Assembly (NCBI GenBank): GCA_001574975.1
Contig: KQ965813.1
Span: 167,041 to 231,040, forward strand
Origin: Gonapodya prolifera JEL478
Taxonomy: Eukaryota; Monoblepharomycota; Monoblepharidomycetes; Monoblepharidales; Gonapodyaceae
DNA: 64,000 nt
Direction: 5' to 3'
Shown one piece after another: positions 43,921 through 55,000 of this stretch (positions are counted from its first letter, which is position 1; the number at the start of each line of letters is the position of its first letter). A program made the position numbers and the translations under genes. Below the pieces are notes generated by a model. The model was given only the letters and a program-made list of their open reading frames with translations, was not told the DNA's origin and made no database searches.

Positions 43921-44766
43921 TCACTGCAAGTTGACAAACAGTCCACCATCCACCAACAGCTGCGCGCCCGTGACATACCCGCTCAGATCGCTGGCCAAAA
44001 ACACCGCCGGCCCAGCCAAATCCTGGGTCTGACCCAACCTCCCCAAGGGGATCCTCCCCTCCATATACTTTCTCTTGTTTTCATCGCTCAGATCCACATC
44101 GTTGAGCTGCGTCCTGATCGTTCCCGGGAGGAGCGCGTTGCAACGGATATTGTACTTCCCCAACGCGCAGGCGGTGCTCTGCATGAGGGAGAGCACGCCG
44201 GCCTTGGTCGGGGTGTAGTGGGTCTGCCCTGCACCACCGACGAGGGCCGAGATGGAGGATATGCCAATGATGCTGCCCCCGATGGGAGTTTGTTTGACCA
44301 TCTGTTGAGCGGCGGCTTGCACGGCAAAGAAGGCGCCGTTGAGGTTGGTGGCTATGGTTTGGTTCACGAGTTCTGCGGTCATACTGTCGGATGGGAACGA
44401 ACCGAGTTAGAGGAATTACGCAATACCACCGCGATGATTGGGGTCTCACGTCAAGAACTCAGAGAACTCGCAGATACCCGCGTTGGAGACGAGCACGTCC
44501 AGGCGACCCCATCGCTCGACGGCCTTCTTGACGAGATTCTGGCCCGTCTCGGGGAACCTGATGTCGCCCGGCACCGCAATCAAGTGGCCATCTGCCTTAT
44601 CTCCCGCCTCCTTCAGCATCGTCTGGAACTGCTCCGCCGACTTGTCGTCCGGGAAATGGTTGACGGCCACNNNNNNNNNNNNNNNNNNNNNNNNNAGTGC
44701 GATCGCGCGCCCGATTCCCGTGACGCCGCCCGTGATTGCCGCGACCTTGTCCGTCAGCAGCGACAT
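43921..44766 (-). CDS. LRA1: L-rhamnose-1-dehydrogenase (SDR)
   Basis: Two exons, 44450-44766 and 43921-44383, with a 66-nt intron give 259 aa; 25 N in exon 1 keep the frame. The enzyme oxidises L-rhamnose to L-rhamnono-lactone with NAD(P)+, the first step of the non-phosphorylated fungal rhamnose pathway. SDR marks: GGVTGIGR, SNAG, S149 (GISSIS), Y162-x3-K166 (YTPTK). Beyond these, long stretches match the characterised yeast L-rhamnose dehydrogenase as I remember it (FFAVQAAAQQMVKQ, SLMQSTACALGKY, KRKYMEGRIPLGR and the C-terminus LLVDGGLFVNLQ), well above general SDR similarity. It is divergent from the glycosidase gene. Two perfect 12-bp repeats stand just upstream of its ATG. Confidence 0.88.
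44671..44695. other. Assembly gap (25 N)
   Basis: Run of N inside exon 1 of the rhamnose dehydrogenase, in the region coding for the strand and helix after the cofactor loop. The flanking reading frame is preserved across it. Confidence 0.98.
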
Positions 44767-45100
44767 GCCAGAGTGTAGTAACAGCAGAGTGTAGTAAGCG
44801 TGGGGAATCCGCCTGCGCCTGCCGCCCTCTCGGCAAGTCGGGCCATTTCCTGTGGGTGAACCCCCTTACCCGCGGTCACGTGTGTTTCCCAACACCCGGG
44901 TCTTGCGTTTCTGCCGCCACGCACCATCTCATCGTTGTGCGCGTAATATGGAGTCTCCGTGTGGGCGGTGTCACCCAGAACCTGGCTCCGATTCAGGGCC
45001 AAGTCAAAAAGCAGGAAACGGACTTTCATATTGAAGTGAAGTATTCTGAAGCGTTCCCGGCGCTGAATCTTGGTATATTTGCACTGCCGTTCTATTACGT
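44767..45100. promoter_or_regulatory. Divergent promoter of the rhamnose dehydrogenase and the glycosidase
   Basis: AGAGTGTAGTAA occurs twice, perfectly, at 44770-44781 and 44786-44797, the first ending only three bases before the dehydrogenase ATG (minus strand), so it lies in its leader. GCGTGGGG at 44798-44805 follows directly and matches the octamer in the other divergent promoter of the cluster. CACGTG occurs near 44877. The 5' end of the glycosidase gene is not resolved. Confidence 0.4.
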
Positions 45101-45117
45101 TGTGCACTGCTCATCTA

Positions 45118-47054
45118 GCGAACAAAATCCCCACCATCGTCACAGAAAACTCTGACGGTCCATTCTATTTCGTCACCGGTCTCTCCAACACATTCCGCGT
45201 CGAAACCTTCGACCTCCCAAGCCACTTTGAGAGCAACGACAGCGAGCTGAACGCCATTTGGAAGCTGGGAACACGTGCGGCCCAGGCTGTGTGTCTCGCC
45301 CCAAGTGTACAACCGGCCTCCTGGCTCGTCGACGAGGATGGAGTTGTCGTGGAGAGCCAGAGGCCTGCGGTGTCCCATCACACGTCCGAGCTCAAGAACT
45401 ACGCGCTCGAATTCGACGCACAGGTTGTGAGAGGCGGGCTGTTGTGGGGAGTGGTGGGCTTTCTTTCCAAATCACGAAAAGTGTACTTGCTTTCCAACCA
45501 ACATCCTGACGCCATCTACTTTCCATTTTCACGATGATATAGGGCTGGCCCATCGTCGCCCGCCTCGGCGGCGGAATCTCACTCCTTCTCACCGGCTCGA
45601 TGCCCGCCGCCTCTTTCCCCGCCGCGCCCGAATCGCTCACGGGCGGGTTCGGGTTCGGCGCGCGGCAGGATTGTCCCGCGCGGTACAAGAACGTCGTCGC
45701 GACGGACCTGCTCAACGGCACGGTGCTATGCGACAACAACCTCACGTCCACCTCAACCTCAGAATCCGACGCCATTCTCGCCGAATACGGCGTCCAGCCC
45801 AACCCCGCCGGTGTCTGCCTGGACGGTGCCAAACGCGACCGGATGATGTGGCTTGGCGACTTATACCATACGGTTCGGATCGTTTACGCGTCGACGCAGC
45901 GATGGGACGTGCTCGGGTCGACATTGGACGCGCAAATCAGGACCAAGCTGCCGAGCGGGGAGGTGGCGTTTGGGTTCCGATCGGGTACGATGCTGGCTTG
46001 AAGGTCGGGGGTATGGATTTTACCAGGATTACGTGCATTTGGGCGTGCTGGCGTTCTACCACCATGTGAGGGGAAGTGGAGATGTTGCCCACCTGAACAG
46101 GAATTGGCGGTTGTGGAAACGCACCGTCGAGTGCGTCACGGCTCAGATAAATGGGACTGACGGGCTTATCACCTTACAAACGGTCCGTTCCTTGGAGGAG
46201 CGAATGGCGGAGCGGCGGCGTCGTGTATCACCGTGTTGGTGCACGACAAAGCGACCGAGCTCGCGGAGGCTGCGCAGTACGCCGCGGTTGCCGACACATG
46301 GAGGAACATATCCATTCAGTCGAAGTTGTGGAACGACCAAAAGTCATTCTTCGCGCTCAACCGACACCAACACGACGACTTCTCCGTTGCCGGAAACGCA
46401 CTGTGTTTCATCGCGGGAGTGGGCTCAACCGGGCAAGGCTGTCGCTTGTTTTCCGCGCATTGGGGGTTTTGGCGTTCGGACTGGGCGACAAAGACGACAC
46501 AACCGTCCCCGCACTGGCCGCGATCATCAGCCCCAACACCAATGGATTCCTCCTCGAAGCCCTGGCCAAGGGGGGCACCAAGTCCGCTGCGATCCGCGCG
46601 CGCGCGCTCATACACACACTGTGGGGTCCCATGATGGCCGACCCCACCACCTCGTCGGGAGCGTCGGAGTACGTGGGGGTCGACGGAAGCCCCGGACTCA
46701 GTTGGTTTACGAGTCTCAGTCATCCGTGGGGCGGGGCGACGACCTACGTTCTGATTGAGTACGCAGCGGGTGTGAGGCCGGCAGATTGTGTGACCGGGTT
46801 CAGGGTCAAGTCGCGGGTAGTGAGACCCGAGTTTGGACTTTTGATGGGGTCTGAGAAGAGTGCATGCACCGCTTTCGACTGCGTTCGGGCCGGTGCTCGT
46901 CACTTGGTCGGTTGGGTGTAGTGGTCTGGATGTTGAGATTGTTGCTCCGAGGGAGACGGTGGGGACATTTGCGCTAGGGAACTTCACAAAGACTTTGAGT
47001 GCAAGCGAGAAGTACACGTTTTTGGCGCCACAAGGCAAAGTTGGGTTCGGTTGA
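45118..47054 (+). pseudogene. Alpha-L-rhamnosidase-like six-hairpin glycosidase, frameshifted
   Basis: The sequence matches fungal secreted rhamnosidase-like glycosidases: FRVETFDLPSHFESND..LNAIWKLG, an intron (GTGGTGGG near 45450 to AG 45543), then CLDGAKRDRMMWLGDLYHT, GFYQDYVHLGVLAFYHHV, FLGGANGGAAASCITVLV, ISPNTNGFLLEAL, YVGVDGSPGLSWFTSLSHP and WGGATTYVLIEYAAG, ending GKVGFG at 47054. Such enzymes release terminal L-rhamnose from plant glycans and flavonoids outside the cell. However, the frame changes at about 45975, 46010, 46170, 46435 and 46855; the first two fall in G runs (GGG, GGGGG). No start codon with signal peptide was found upstream of 45118. A pseudogene or a region of poor consensus. 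Confidence 0.65.
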
Positions 47055-47962
47055 ACTTGTGAAAAACACGAAGACCAGGGGTTGATACTGAGGATATCGC
47101 GAATATTATGCTTTCACTCCTTGCAATACCATCCGCCGTGGTACTTTTTTTTGCTATTACATGGTGCGAATTGACTTTGGGATATTACGCAACAACTTCA
47201 TAGCAAGCTTTGCAAGCTTAGTGTTCTCGGCTAACCCAGGTCTTTCAATAATTCCCTTCTAAGCTGCCATTCGATCTCGGCGGTGGCGGCTTCGGCTTCC
47301 AACTCACCGATATCGCTTCAGGGATTCACGTGCCTCGCATCGCAGCTTCTACTCGAAGTTGGTCTCGTAGCTGAAGAGGTGCAAGTGCCAGGCAGTTCCT
47401 TTGCGCAAATAAATTAGTGGGGACGGGAAGGAAGAGGGCTCGAGCTTTGGTCTGGGTGTGGGCAAGTGGAAGAACATATCTGATTCTTGAACGGGATAAA
47501 CGAAAACGCTTTTGGAATCTCGGATAGTCGACTGGAAATGGGAAGCGCGGACGAAGTTCTGGAGCTGATGGAAGGGAGGGAGGATGGATATCGCAAAACG
47601 ATAGGAAGATTTCGAAGTTTAGGGACAGACGCAGCCCGCGGTCGCGAACGACCCCACACTCTTCGAACTTGTTGTCTGGGAACACTTATTTTTGCAGTTG
47701 GCAGAGAACATCTGGACTTGGGGAATGTCTCAATCGCTTAATTGTTTGCTTTTCTGTTGCGATATACGTCAACGTTATTTTTAGTGTCATGTATGTTGAA
47801 CCAGTACTCAATAGCAGTTGCTATCGCTTTTCGATAATCTTTGGGTGACGTCACTCATTGGTCCCTGTGTTTTGTTCTTCAAGCGAAAGGGACAAATAAA
47901 AACTGACGGAAGTCATTCCGCATCAACCTCGACCGACCGCTTAGCTTCTCCTTCGCGAGGAC
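47055..47962. other. Intergenic, no gene supported
   Basis: Open frames on both strands between 47326 and 47741 have no recognisable motif. Otherwise empty. Confidence 0.4.
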
Positions 47963-48372
47963 ATGGTCGACGACCTTACTCGGAAACTCGAATTGACGGT
48001 ATGCAGCGATTTCCGACCATGTGTCATACCAATCTGATTTATAGAGCCATCGATGTTCTAATAGCTTGCTCAGTTGGAGATCTCGGCACGGCTCATAGCT
48101 CAGTCACAACAAATTCTTCAGCGGATGGAAGACCTCATCGGAATCGTTGAAAGTTGGGACTCAAAAATGGCTGACTTGGTTTGTTTCATTTATGAACTCG
48201 CTGTTACAGTGTCTTATCTAAAATCAAATCGCGAAATGCGAGGCTTGTGGCACTCGAGATCAAGTACAACATGCTGACCCAAGGTGCTACTGGGCCAACT
48301 CGACAAGATGGGCCTCCTACACGGCACAATGTCGCAGAGGGGTCATCTGCCAGCTCTTCAGCGGGAAAATAG
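47963..48372 (+). CDS. Small coiled-coil protein, function unknown
   Basis: Exons 47963-47998 (MVDDLTRKLELT) and 48074-48178 (LEISARLIAQSQQILQRMED, then IVESWDSKMADL) join in phase. A third exon from about 48242 to the TAG at 48370-48372 encodes ALEIKYNMLTQGATG and a Ser-rich tail, but its acceptor is one base out of phase. The product would be about 90 aa, mostly one amphipathic helix with heptad-like spacing, of the size of kinetochore or tethering-complex subunits, although I cannot assign it to a family. Whether the phase problem is a missed splice site or a sequence error is open. Confidence 0.4.
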
Positions 48373-49479
48373 AGTCTGGGCCAAGATGGGGGTCGGGCGG
48401 GACCGTTACATTTCTGGTGGGGTTCATTTTGGGAGAATTAAGACCGTTTCAGTCTCGTAGATTGATTTTACAAGTGTTTCGGACATGCGATGGAACGAAA
48501 ATAGATACGCCTCAAGAAGTATGGGTCGGACAACATACAAAGAGATGTACCCCAGGGGCGAGTAATCATATCGCCGGCATAACGTTACCAACTTCGATGC
48601 GACAGCTTTTGAGACAGTCATGTATCATTCTTTCCTCTTTGCTGGCTTCCAGATTTTGGTAAGTAAATCATGTGAAACATGGCCTCATTTTGCTTCAGAA
48701 GAGTAAAGAGAGACTACCAAGAGAAGTACCAAGAAAGCGTGTACGAATTCAAACAGCGAGCTCCAAATCGCAGTTTGAGGGGTAATACAGAAGCCAGTCC
48801 TCGAGGAATTGGGGTTTGCGCCGAGAATTCTCGTTCCTCAAAGTCTTCCAATCCAGTAAGAACCTCTTCATCCGGGTGATGCGTCACAATTGTCGAAGAG
48901 AGAAGATTGAAAAGATATAAGCGAGTTTTGAGCGTCATAACGAGAGTGGGCACGAGAGATGTGAAACGGAATTGAGAATAATCTTTCCATGAAGCACTCT
49001 CATAAGCTCTTCCAGCTACCCGCTAAAGTTACATTAGCGTGGTCGACGAAAGAGAAATGAAGACTCGCAAGCTGGGAGCATGTTACGAGTTGAAGCTGTA
49101 GGTTCGGTGACAGGTGTTGTGCTGCCTTCGAAGTAGGGGCTTCGTTACAAAGGCGGATGATTGAAGTGGTGCATCGACCGCATGATGATGCGACAAGGGT
49201 CTGACGAAGAGTGGAGCTTTGCTCAGAACGAGCGAGCCAACGATTACAGGTACACGCGTCCTCCAAGTTCAGCAAGGCATCAACAAAAGCGTTCGATTCC
49301 ATCGCCAACGCAGATTCCAACGGACCGTGTTCTTCTCAATCTCAGTTCTTGAAGAGTTGTTGGACCCGAGTTGTTGCTGTGGCCAAGTCCAACCATCCCT
49401 CGGAAAGAAGTTGCATTGGACAGAAGGAGCTATTATAACTCGGAATTCCGGCGAACGCACCCCACCGTTCTATCGTCTC
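48373..49479. other. Intergenic, no gene supported
   Basis: Only short frames without motifs. The last 100 nt precede the SET/MYND start codon. Confidence 0.4.
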
Positions 49480-51208
49480 ATGGGATCGACTCCAATCGAC
49501 GATGCCACTGCGTACCACCTCCCCACTCCGCCAGCCCTGCAATCATTCCCCGTCGACGTCCTCTTCTCCTCCAAAGAAGGCCGCCATCTCTCCTGCAGCG
49601 ACCGCATACCCGAAGGCGACGTGGTGTTCCAGGGCGTGCCTTATTGCCAGTCGGTGTTCGACAACTTCTGCGTGGCTTGTTTACGGGAAAGAACCGGTGG
49701 TCAGCTGACGATAAGATGCAGGTGAGTGATGGGCGATGAGATACTGCTTCTTGGCAGCATGGTGAAGTCATTTCCGGTCACAATATTCAAGAAAGTGTGA
49801 TTGCGTCTATGTCTGCTCGGAACAGTGTCGAGACTGGATGATTCGGTCACGACATGACCTCATTTGTGGCGCCTTACGGTCTTTGACGACGTGGAAGGTG
49901 GATTCTGTCTTTCGCTCTGGCACGACGTGATAGTACCGACTTGAGTCCTTCTTCCCAAGGGACCAAGCCATGCGAAATCCGTTTGCAAACTGGTTGGAAC
50001 GGCTTTATTACGTCGACACACGGAACTCGTAATGGGGGACTCAACGAAGGCCGGTTTTGATATGGAGCAGATAGCCCAAACGTGAACTCGTCCAGCCCCA
50101 GGAACGCCGCCAGAGCCCACCTCAGAGGAACCATCAAATAACGAAGAAGGAGACCACATCGGTAGAGCTGGTCCTGACGACGCGTTGCCAGAGGAATCGA
50201 ACTCGATTCAATCCGGAGAAAGCGCCGAGGAGGTACCAACCGAGAAAAACCCCGACGAACAACCCGACGCAGACGCCTTCCTCCCCGACAAAGACGACCT
50301 GCAGCTCATATCGGACCTAACACCTCTCGCAGGCGACTTCCCGTCCTTCCTCCAACTTCAAGCGCACTTGGACTCGTGGCCCTCGACCAACGTGGACGAC
50401 TGGCGCCGTAGCGTGCGCGTCCTCGAAAAGGCGCAGGATGCGTGCGCACTGGAACCGCCGCTTGTGCCGGTGTGTCCGTGGACTGGGGATTTGGACGTTC
50501 CAGCCAGTGAAGTGGATTCTGGAGAGGGCGGTGAGGGCAACCTGGTGAAAGCGAGGTCATTTCTCACTAGGGAGGACCTCCTGCTTCATCTTTTTTCCGC
50601 GGTGGAGTCCAATGCGTTTGGCATAAGGAATGCAAAGCAAGTTTGCATGGGAGTACGTATTTTCGTTTCAAAACACCGATCAGCGTGAAACTCCACGGTG
50701 TTTTAAGAGAGCAGTATACCCCTGGGGCTCGTTGTTCAACGTAAGTCCACTTGTCTGATACGGAAGCTTCTCCGCCCTGTGACCCTTCGATCCACGTATC
50801 TAGCACTCTTGCAAACCCACTTGCGAGCCTGAACAAAAAGGATCTATACTGACGTTTGTATCGCTGAGGAACTTGGAACTTGGTGAGTCTGAATGAGCCC
50901 TGATCCACTCTCGAGAGATCGCACGGGCGACGACACCTAACCTCACCCCCTTCCCGGACCCTTCAGGCGACCCCCTCACAATCTCATACATTCCACAACA
51001 CCTCCCCCTCGCCGCGCGCCGCGAAAAGCTCCGCGCCGACTACTACTTCCATTGTCAGTGCGAGCGATGCACTGAGGAAGAACAGGTCAGTGCGGCTGCG
51101 AGGAGTGGAACGTCACGGCCCATTGGGGGCTGGCAGCAGTCAGCGGGAAGAGGGAAGACAAAGGGTGGGAGGAGGAAGGGGAAAGGGAAGAAGAGTAAGG
51201 CGAAGTAG
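49480..51208 (+). CDS. SET and MYND domain lysine methyltransferase (SMYD/Set6-like)
   Basis: SMYD proteins methylate lysines of histones and other proteins; the MYND finger is inserted in the SET domain. Exons: 49480-49721 (N-SET, VVFQGVPY, CVAC), 49792-49897 (rest of the MYND finger: KCDCVYVCSEQCRDW..HDLIC), 49934-about 50028 (RLESFFPRDQAMRNPF), about 50096-50652 (acidic insert, then AVESNAFGIRNAKQVCMG), 50708-50740 (AVYPWGSLFN), 50804-50882 (HSCKPTCEPE) and 50967-51208 (DPLTISYIP, CQCERC, Lys-rich tail, TAG). The NHSC and ISYI motifs that bind SAM and substrate are present. The intron before 49934 would be only 36 nt, and the junction 50028/50096 is one base out of phase, so the middle of the model is uncertain. 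Confidence 0.75.
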
Positions 51209-52029
51209 CTGAGTCACTTCCGGAGATCGGCGATGCGGGTACCATCCTTCTGCATTCGCGGCCAGCACGACTGGGCTTCCCGTTACGCTTTATGCATGCA
51301 AGTTGATAGAAGGCGGACAGAGATTCAAGATGTTCGCGGAGTCTTTCTGGCCAGGTGAGGTTTTGCGGAAAAGAAATTCAGCTGCCTCTTGCCATTGAAA
51401 TAATTTCATTTTATTGCCTCCTTTCAATGAAATATGTTCGCTTTACGTCGATATGATCTCTTAATCTCCCATCCCTACAACTTTACCTACAATAGACACG
51501 GAATCGGAGAGGCAGGCCATCATCACAGGCATGATGGCGCAGCGACGCCAGCGGGAGGAATCAGAATTCCGCAGGGAATGAGAGGCTGCGGCTGCCACAG
51601 ACTCCGTTGTGGACAGTGCGTCAGAGAGTCTGGTCAAATCAACCTCGGGAGATGATAATTTGGAGGTCGAGGAGACAGTACTATCAGATGAACGGCTGTC
51701 GTCGAGCAAGGTCGCGCGAATCACGAGAAGCCAACTAGCAGTCAGACTCCTGGTGGAAACATCGATCCTCTTTCTGCGAATGGACTTGACGCGGGTCGTG
51801 GAAGTGACGGGAGCCGTCGACCTGTGACGTGGTGCGTTTGATGATGTTCGATGTGTGGTTCCCTGATCAGCATCAGGTCTTTTGCAATATCTTCTTCTTT
51901 TCTTTGTATTTCGTTGTGTGGAGATTCTAGATTGATTGCATTGAAAATATTATCTATTCTTTCCAAGCATTGTTGCAGGTATGAGCGAGCAGTGCTTTCG
52001 TGAATCCAAACCTCATTTGATCCCAGAGC
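51209..52029. other. Intergenic with a coding-like remnant
   Basis: Between 51490 and 51827 the plus strand encodes SERQAIITGMMAQRRQREES, then EFRRE, an in-frame TGA at 51579-51581, and SASESLVKSTSGDDNLEVEE to a stop at 51827. The composition is protein-like (charged, helical) and the TGA could come from a CGA codon, but no family is recognised and no splice model closes. The rest holds no gene. Confidence 0.3.
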
Positions 52030-55000
52030 ATGGACGGACCTGATGTCGACCAGCGGCATCTCGAGGAAGCTTTTGAAAATTTTCGCGCAGAGCCGCATTC
52101 GGAGGCCGCGATGAGGTGTGTTTCGTTCCTCGATTGGTTCCATCTCAACGTGTTCCAACATTCCTTCACTTCTGGATATCAGTGATTTCCTTTCCTCGGC
52201 AGCCCTTGCGATTAAGAACCTTCCCAATAATTTTGAGCATCTGTTCTGCAAGCATCCAGACCTGGGAGCGGAGTTACTTCTTCTCTTCTCAACCGATAAC
52301 CGGAGTGATGCCGCCATTGCCCTCGAACGATTTGCGAGAAGCCTTTCGAATTGTGCAGACTGTGTCAGCTCCTATCACATGGTCTGCAAACCCAGCTTTT
52401 CTGCTTCCTCTGCTGCCCGAGGGGCCGATACCGCAGCTATTGAAGAAGTGATGCGCCACATCCAGCGGTGGGACCGGGACCGAGTTCTCGCGCGATTGAA
52501 GTGGGCGTCTGGAGAGCTTCAAACACTGCATGACCTCAGGACACTGAAAGATACCCAGGAATCTGGAGATGAGGGCGATGGTGACGACGATTTGGACCCA
52601 CTCGCCCGACAACGAGCCCTTGCTGACGACTGCCTGCCTGTAATATCGGAGATTTTGGAGTATCCTGAATGCTTTTTGGTGGACAGGGTGGTTGACGAGT
52701 TGTTTGTGGATGTGCTGGCAGCCGTTGGAGGACTTTTGAATGTCACTGAGGGGGTGAACCCGGGCACAGTTGTCCTGCTCTTTCACACACGGAAAGAGGC
52801 TCGAAGCTATGCGAAGAGGCAGTTGCGGAGTACCAAAGCCAATAAGATCGCGCCAGGGGACTTGGATGATTTGCGGGAGTCTTTGAATGGGGTTGTGGAG
52901 GGATTCGAACAATGCAGCACTCAAGGGGGCGGCGGTACGGCGTCACGAAGGTTTAACTTGGTTGACAATGTTGATGGCTACGTGATGGGGTTTGTTCAGC
53001 TTTTTGGATGCTTCCAACCTGCTACAGCGCATCACTTTGCACAAACCATTCCCCAATTTGCCACTGCATTCGTTCGCATCTACGCTTCAGTTAGTAAGAC
53101 TGTAGCACAATCGTCAGACCGTAGTGGCATGGATGAAGCTCTGCGACTGAGTCTTCTCTGGGTGTATTTTCAAAGAGCCGGAGACTTCGACCCATATTAC
53201 TTGTCGCAGACCTTTCGAGACATTGGATTGGATGACGTTGATCTCGGCAAGCTTGTGGTCTCAATTCTTACAGCATTTGAGAAACAAAATGTGTTCGCGG
53301 ACCTTGCAGCACCTGATGCAGCGGATATATTTCTGTTCGTGCGGATGGCTGCTTACGCAAGCTCTGCGACACAAACGGCTGAAATTCTAAAAATAGCTCT
53401 CAAAATTGTGGGCGCGGGCAACTCTTCGGCAGAATACCTAACTCCCACAAAGGCATTTATTATTGACATTCTGGATGACATGAAAGACAAGACGAAAGAT
53501 CTTCCAACTACTGTACTGGACACTTCACTCGAATGTGCAATTTCCGGATGGAATGATCTCAATGGACATCGATTGCAACTTTTAGAACTGGTACAGTCCA
53601 CGGTGGGAGCCGATGTGGCGCTCGTACGAGAGACTGGGCTCAAAGAGGCCGAAAATACGAATATCGCGTCTTCATCGCTTCGTTATCGCACTTGGATGGG
53701 AGTCGCGAAGGTTCCGTTCCGTCAACCAGGAGCTGAAGTGGACGGAGTAACTCCCACGATATCACTCCACCTTACGATCACATCTCAGTTTGGAAGCATT
53801 TCTCTGCTTCCTACGTCGAAAGTTCCTGCTGAGATCATTAATGCCATGTTGAGATTGGCAAGCAACTTAAGGAGCGCAATTTCGGCGGAATCATCGAACG
53901 AAGGCGTTCGGTCTTCGGTTTGGCTCGATATAGCAGTGGAGATTGCAGCACCATTTCTCTCTTCCAGTTTCAAAACACTCTCAGGTGCTGGATACAAAGT
54001 AATCCAAAGTTGTCTTTCAGATGAGTCTATTGACGGATTCTTGAAGCACGTTTTTCATAACGTAGATGGTGATGCAGGTGAGCTCTCGTGTAGACAATTT
54101 CTGCTCGTCCAACTTGAGTGACGCAAACGTATGGTTGATGGATATTTGCCAGGTCGAAGTTTGCTCGAACAGATTGGGGTCTGCATGGTGGACTGGGTCT
54201 CTGTTGTCACAAATACCCAAGTGGTTCTCAATGAGTCCGCTGAGCAGATCATAGTGTTCCTGATTCACGTCTCTCCGTCGATTTTCACCGCCGGGGATAG
54301 CGGTATATGGGCAATGTTTCTGAATCACACTCTTGCCTTCTTACGGTTAGTGATGATCCATATTACTTGGTGCTGTGACCTATGATTCATTGTAACTCTC
54401 ACAGCAATCTATTCGACCAAACGGTTCAATGGTCAACCAAAGATCTCGTTGATGCGGATTCCATGATTCCTCTTATTCAAAAGATGCTTCAGCTTGTGAC
54501 TGAGTGGTCGGCGCGCCGCTTCCTTTCTCCCAAGCGCTTGGACACGGAATCGGTTAGTCATATGCGAAGTATACTTGGGAGTGCTGCTCGGTGGACGAGG
54601 GCCTCTGATGAGAGTTTGGTGCTCGGTGCTCTAAAGTGCGTTGTGGCTTTGGTTCCCGCCTACATTCACGATGTGAGTGCTCGATACATATTGTTGTTGT
54701 ATTATCCACTCACTCTTGATATCAACGTCATGTACAAGGACGTGCTGGACCGCTTGAATCGCATCGCTGCGAAAACTTCCCACAATCGTACCGAAACTGA
54801 TCTTCGCACTCTTCTAAAAACGAAATTGGAGCCAACTGATGGAATCTCGATAGATGTTGATCCTGAGACAAATCCGTTGTCGAATATTCAAGGGGTCGCA
54901 CAGTCGCGGTCTGACGCAAAAGGAGCATCATCGTCACGTCAACTTCCGCTAACATCTCTGCTTTCGTCGCACAAGAGTTCAATGCTCAAAACAAGTTCAC

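Noticed and set aside
45853-46921. Several separate genes in the glycosidase region, as the overlapping frames would suggest
   Set aside because: The frames carry consecutive pieces of one protein family in order, so they are one frameshifted gene.
54728-54982. Antisense open frames across SEN1
   Set aside because: The SEN1 frame is supported by motifs and phase through the whole region; the antisense frames have none.
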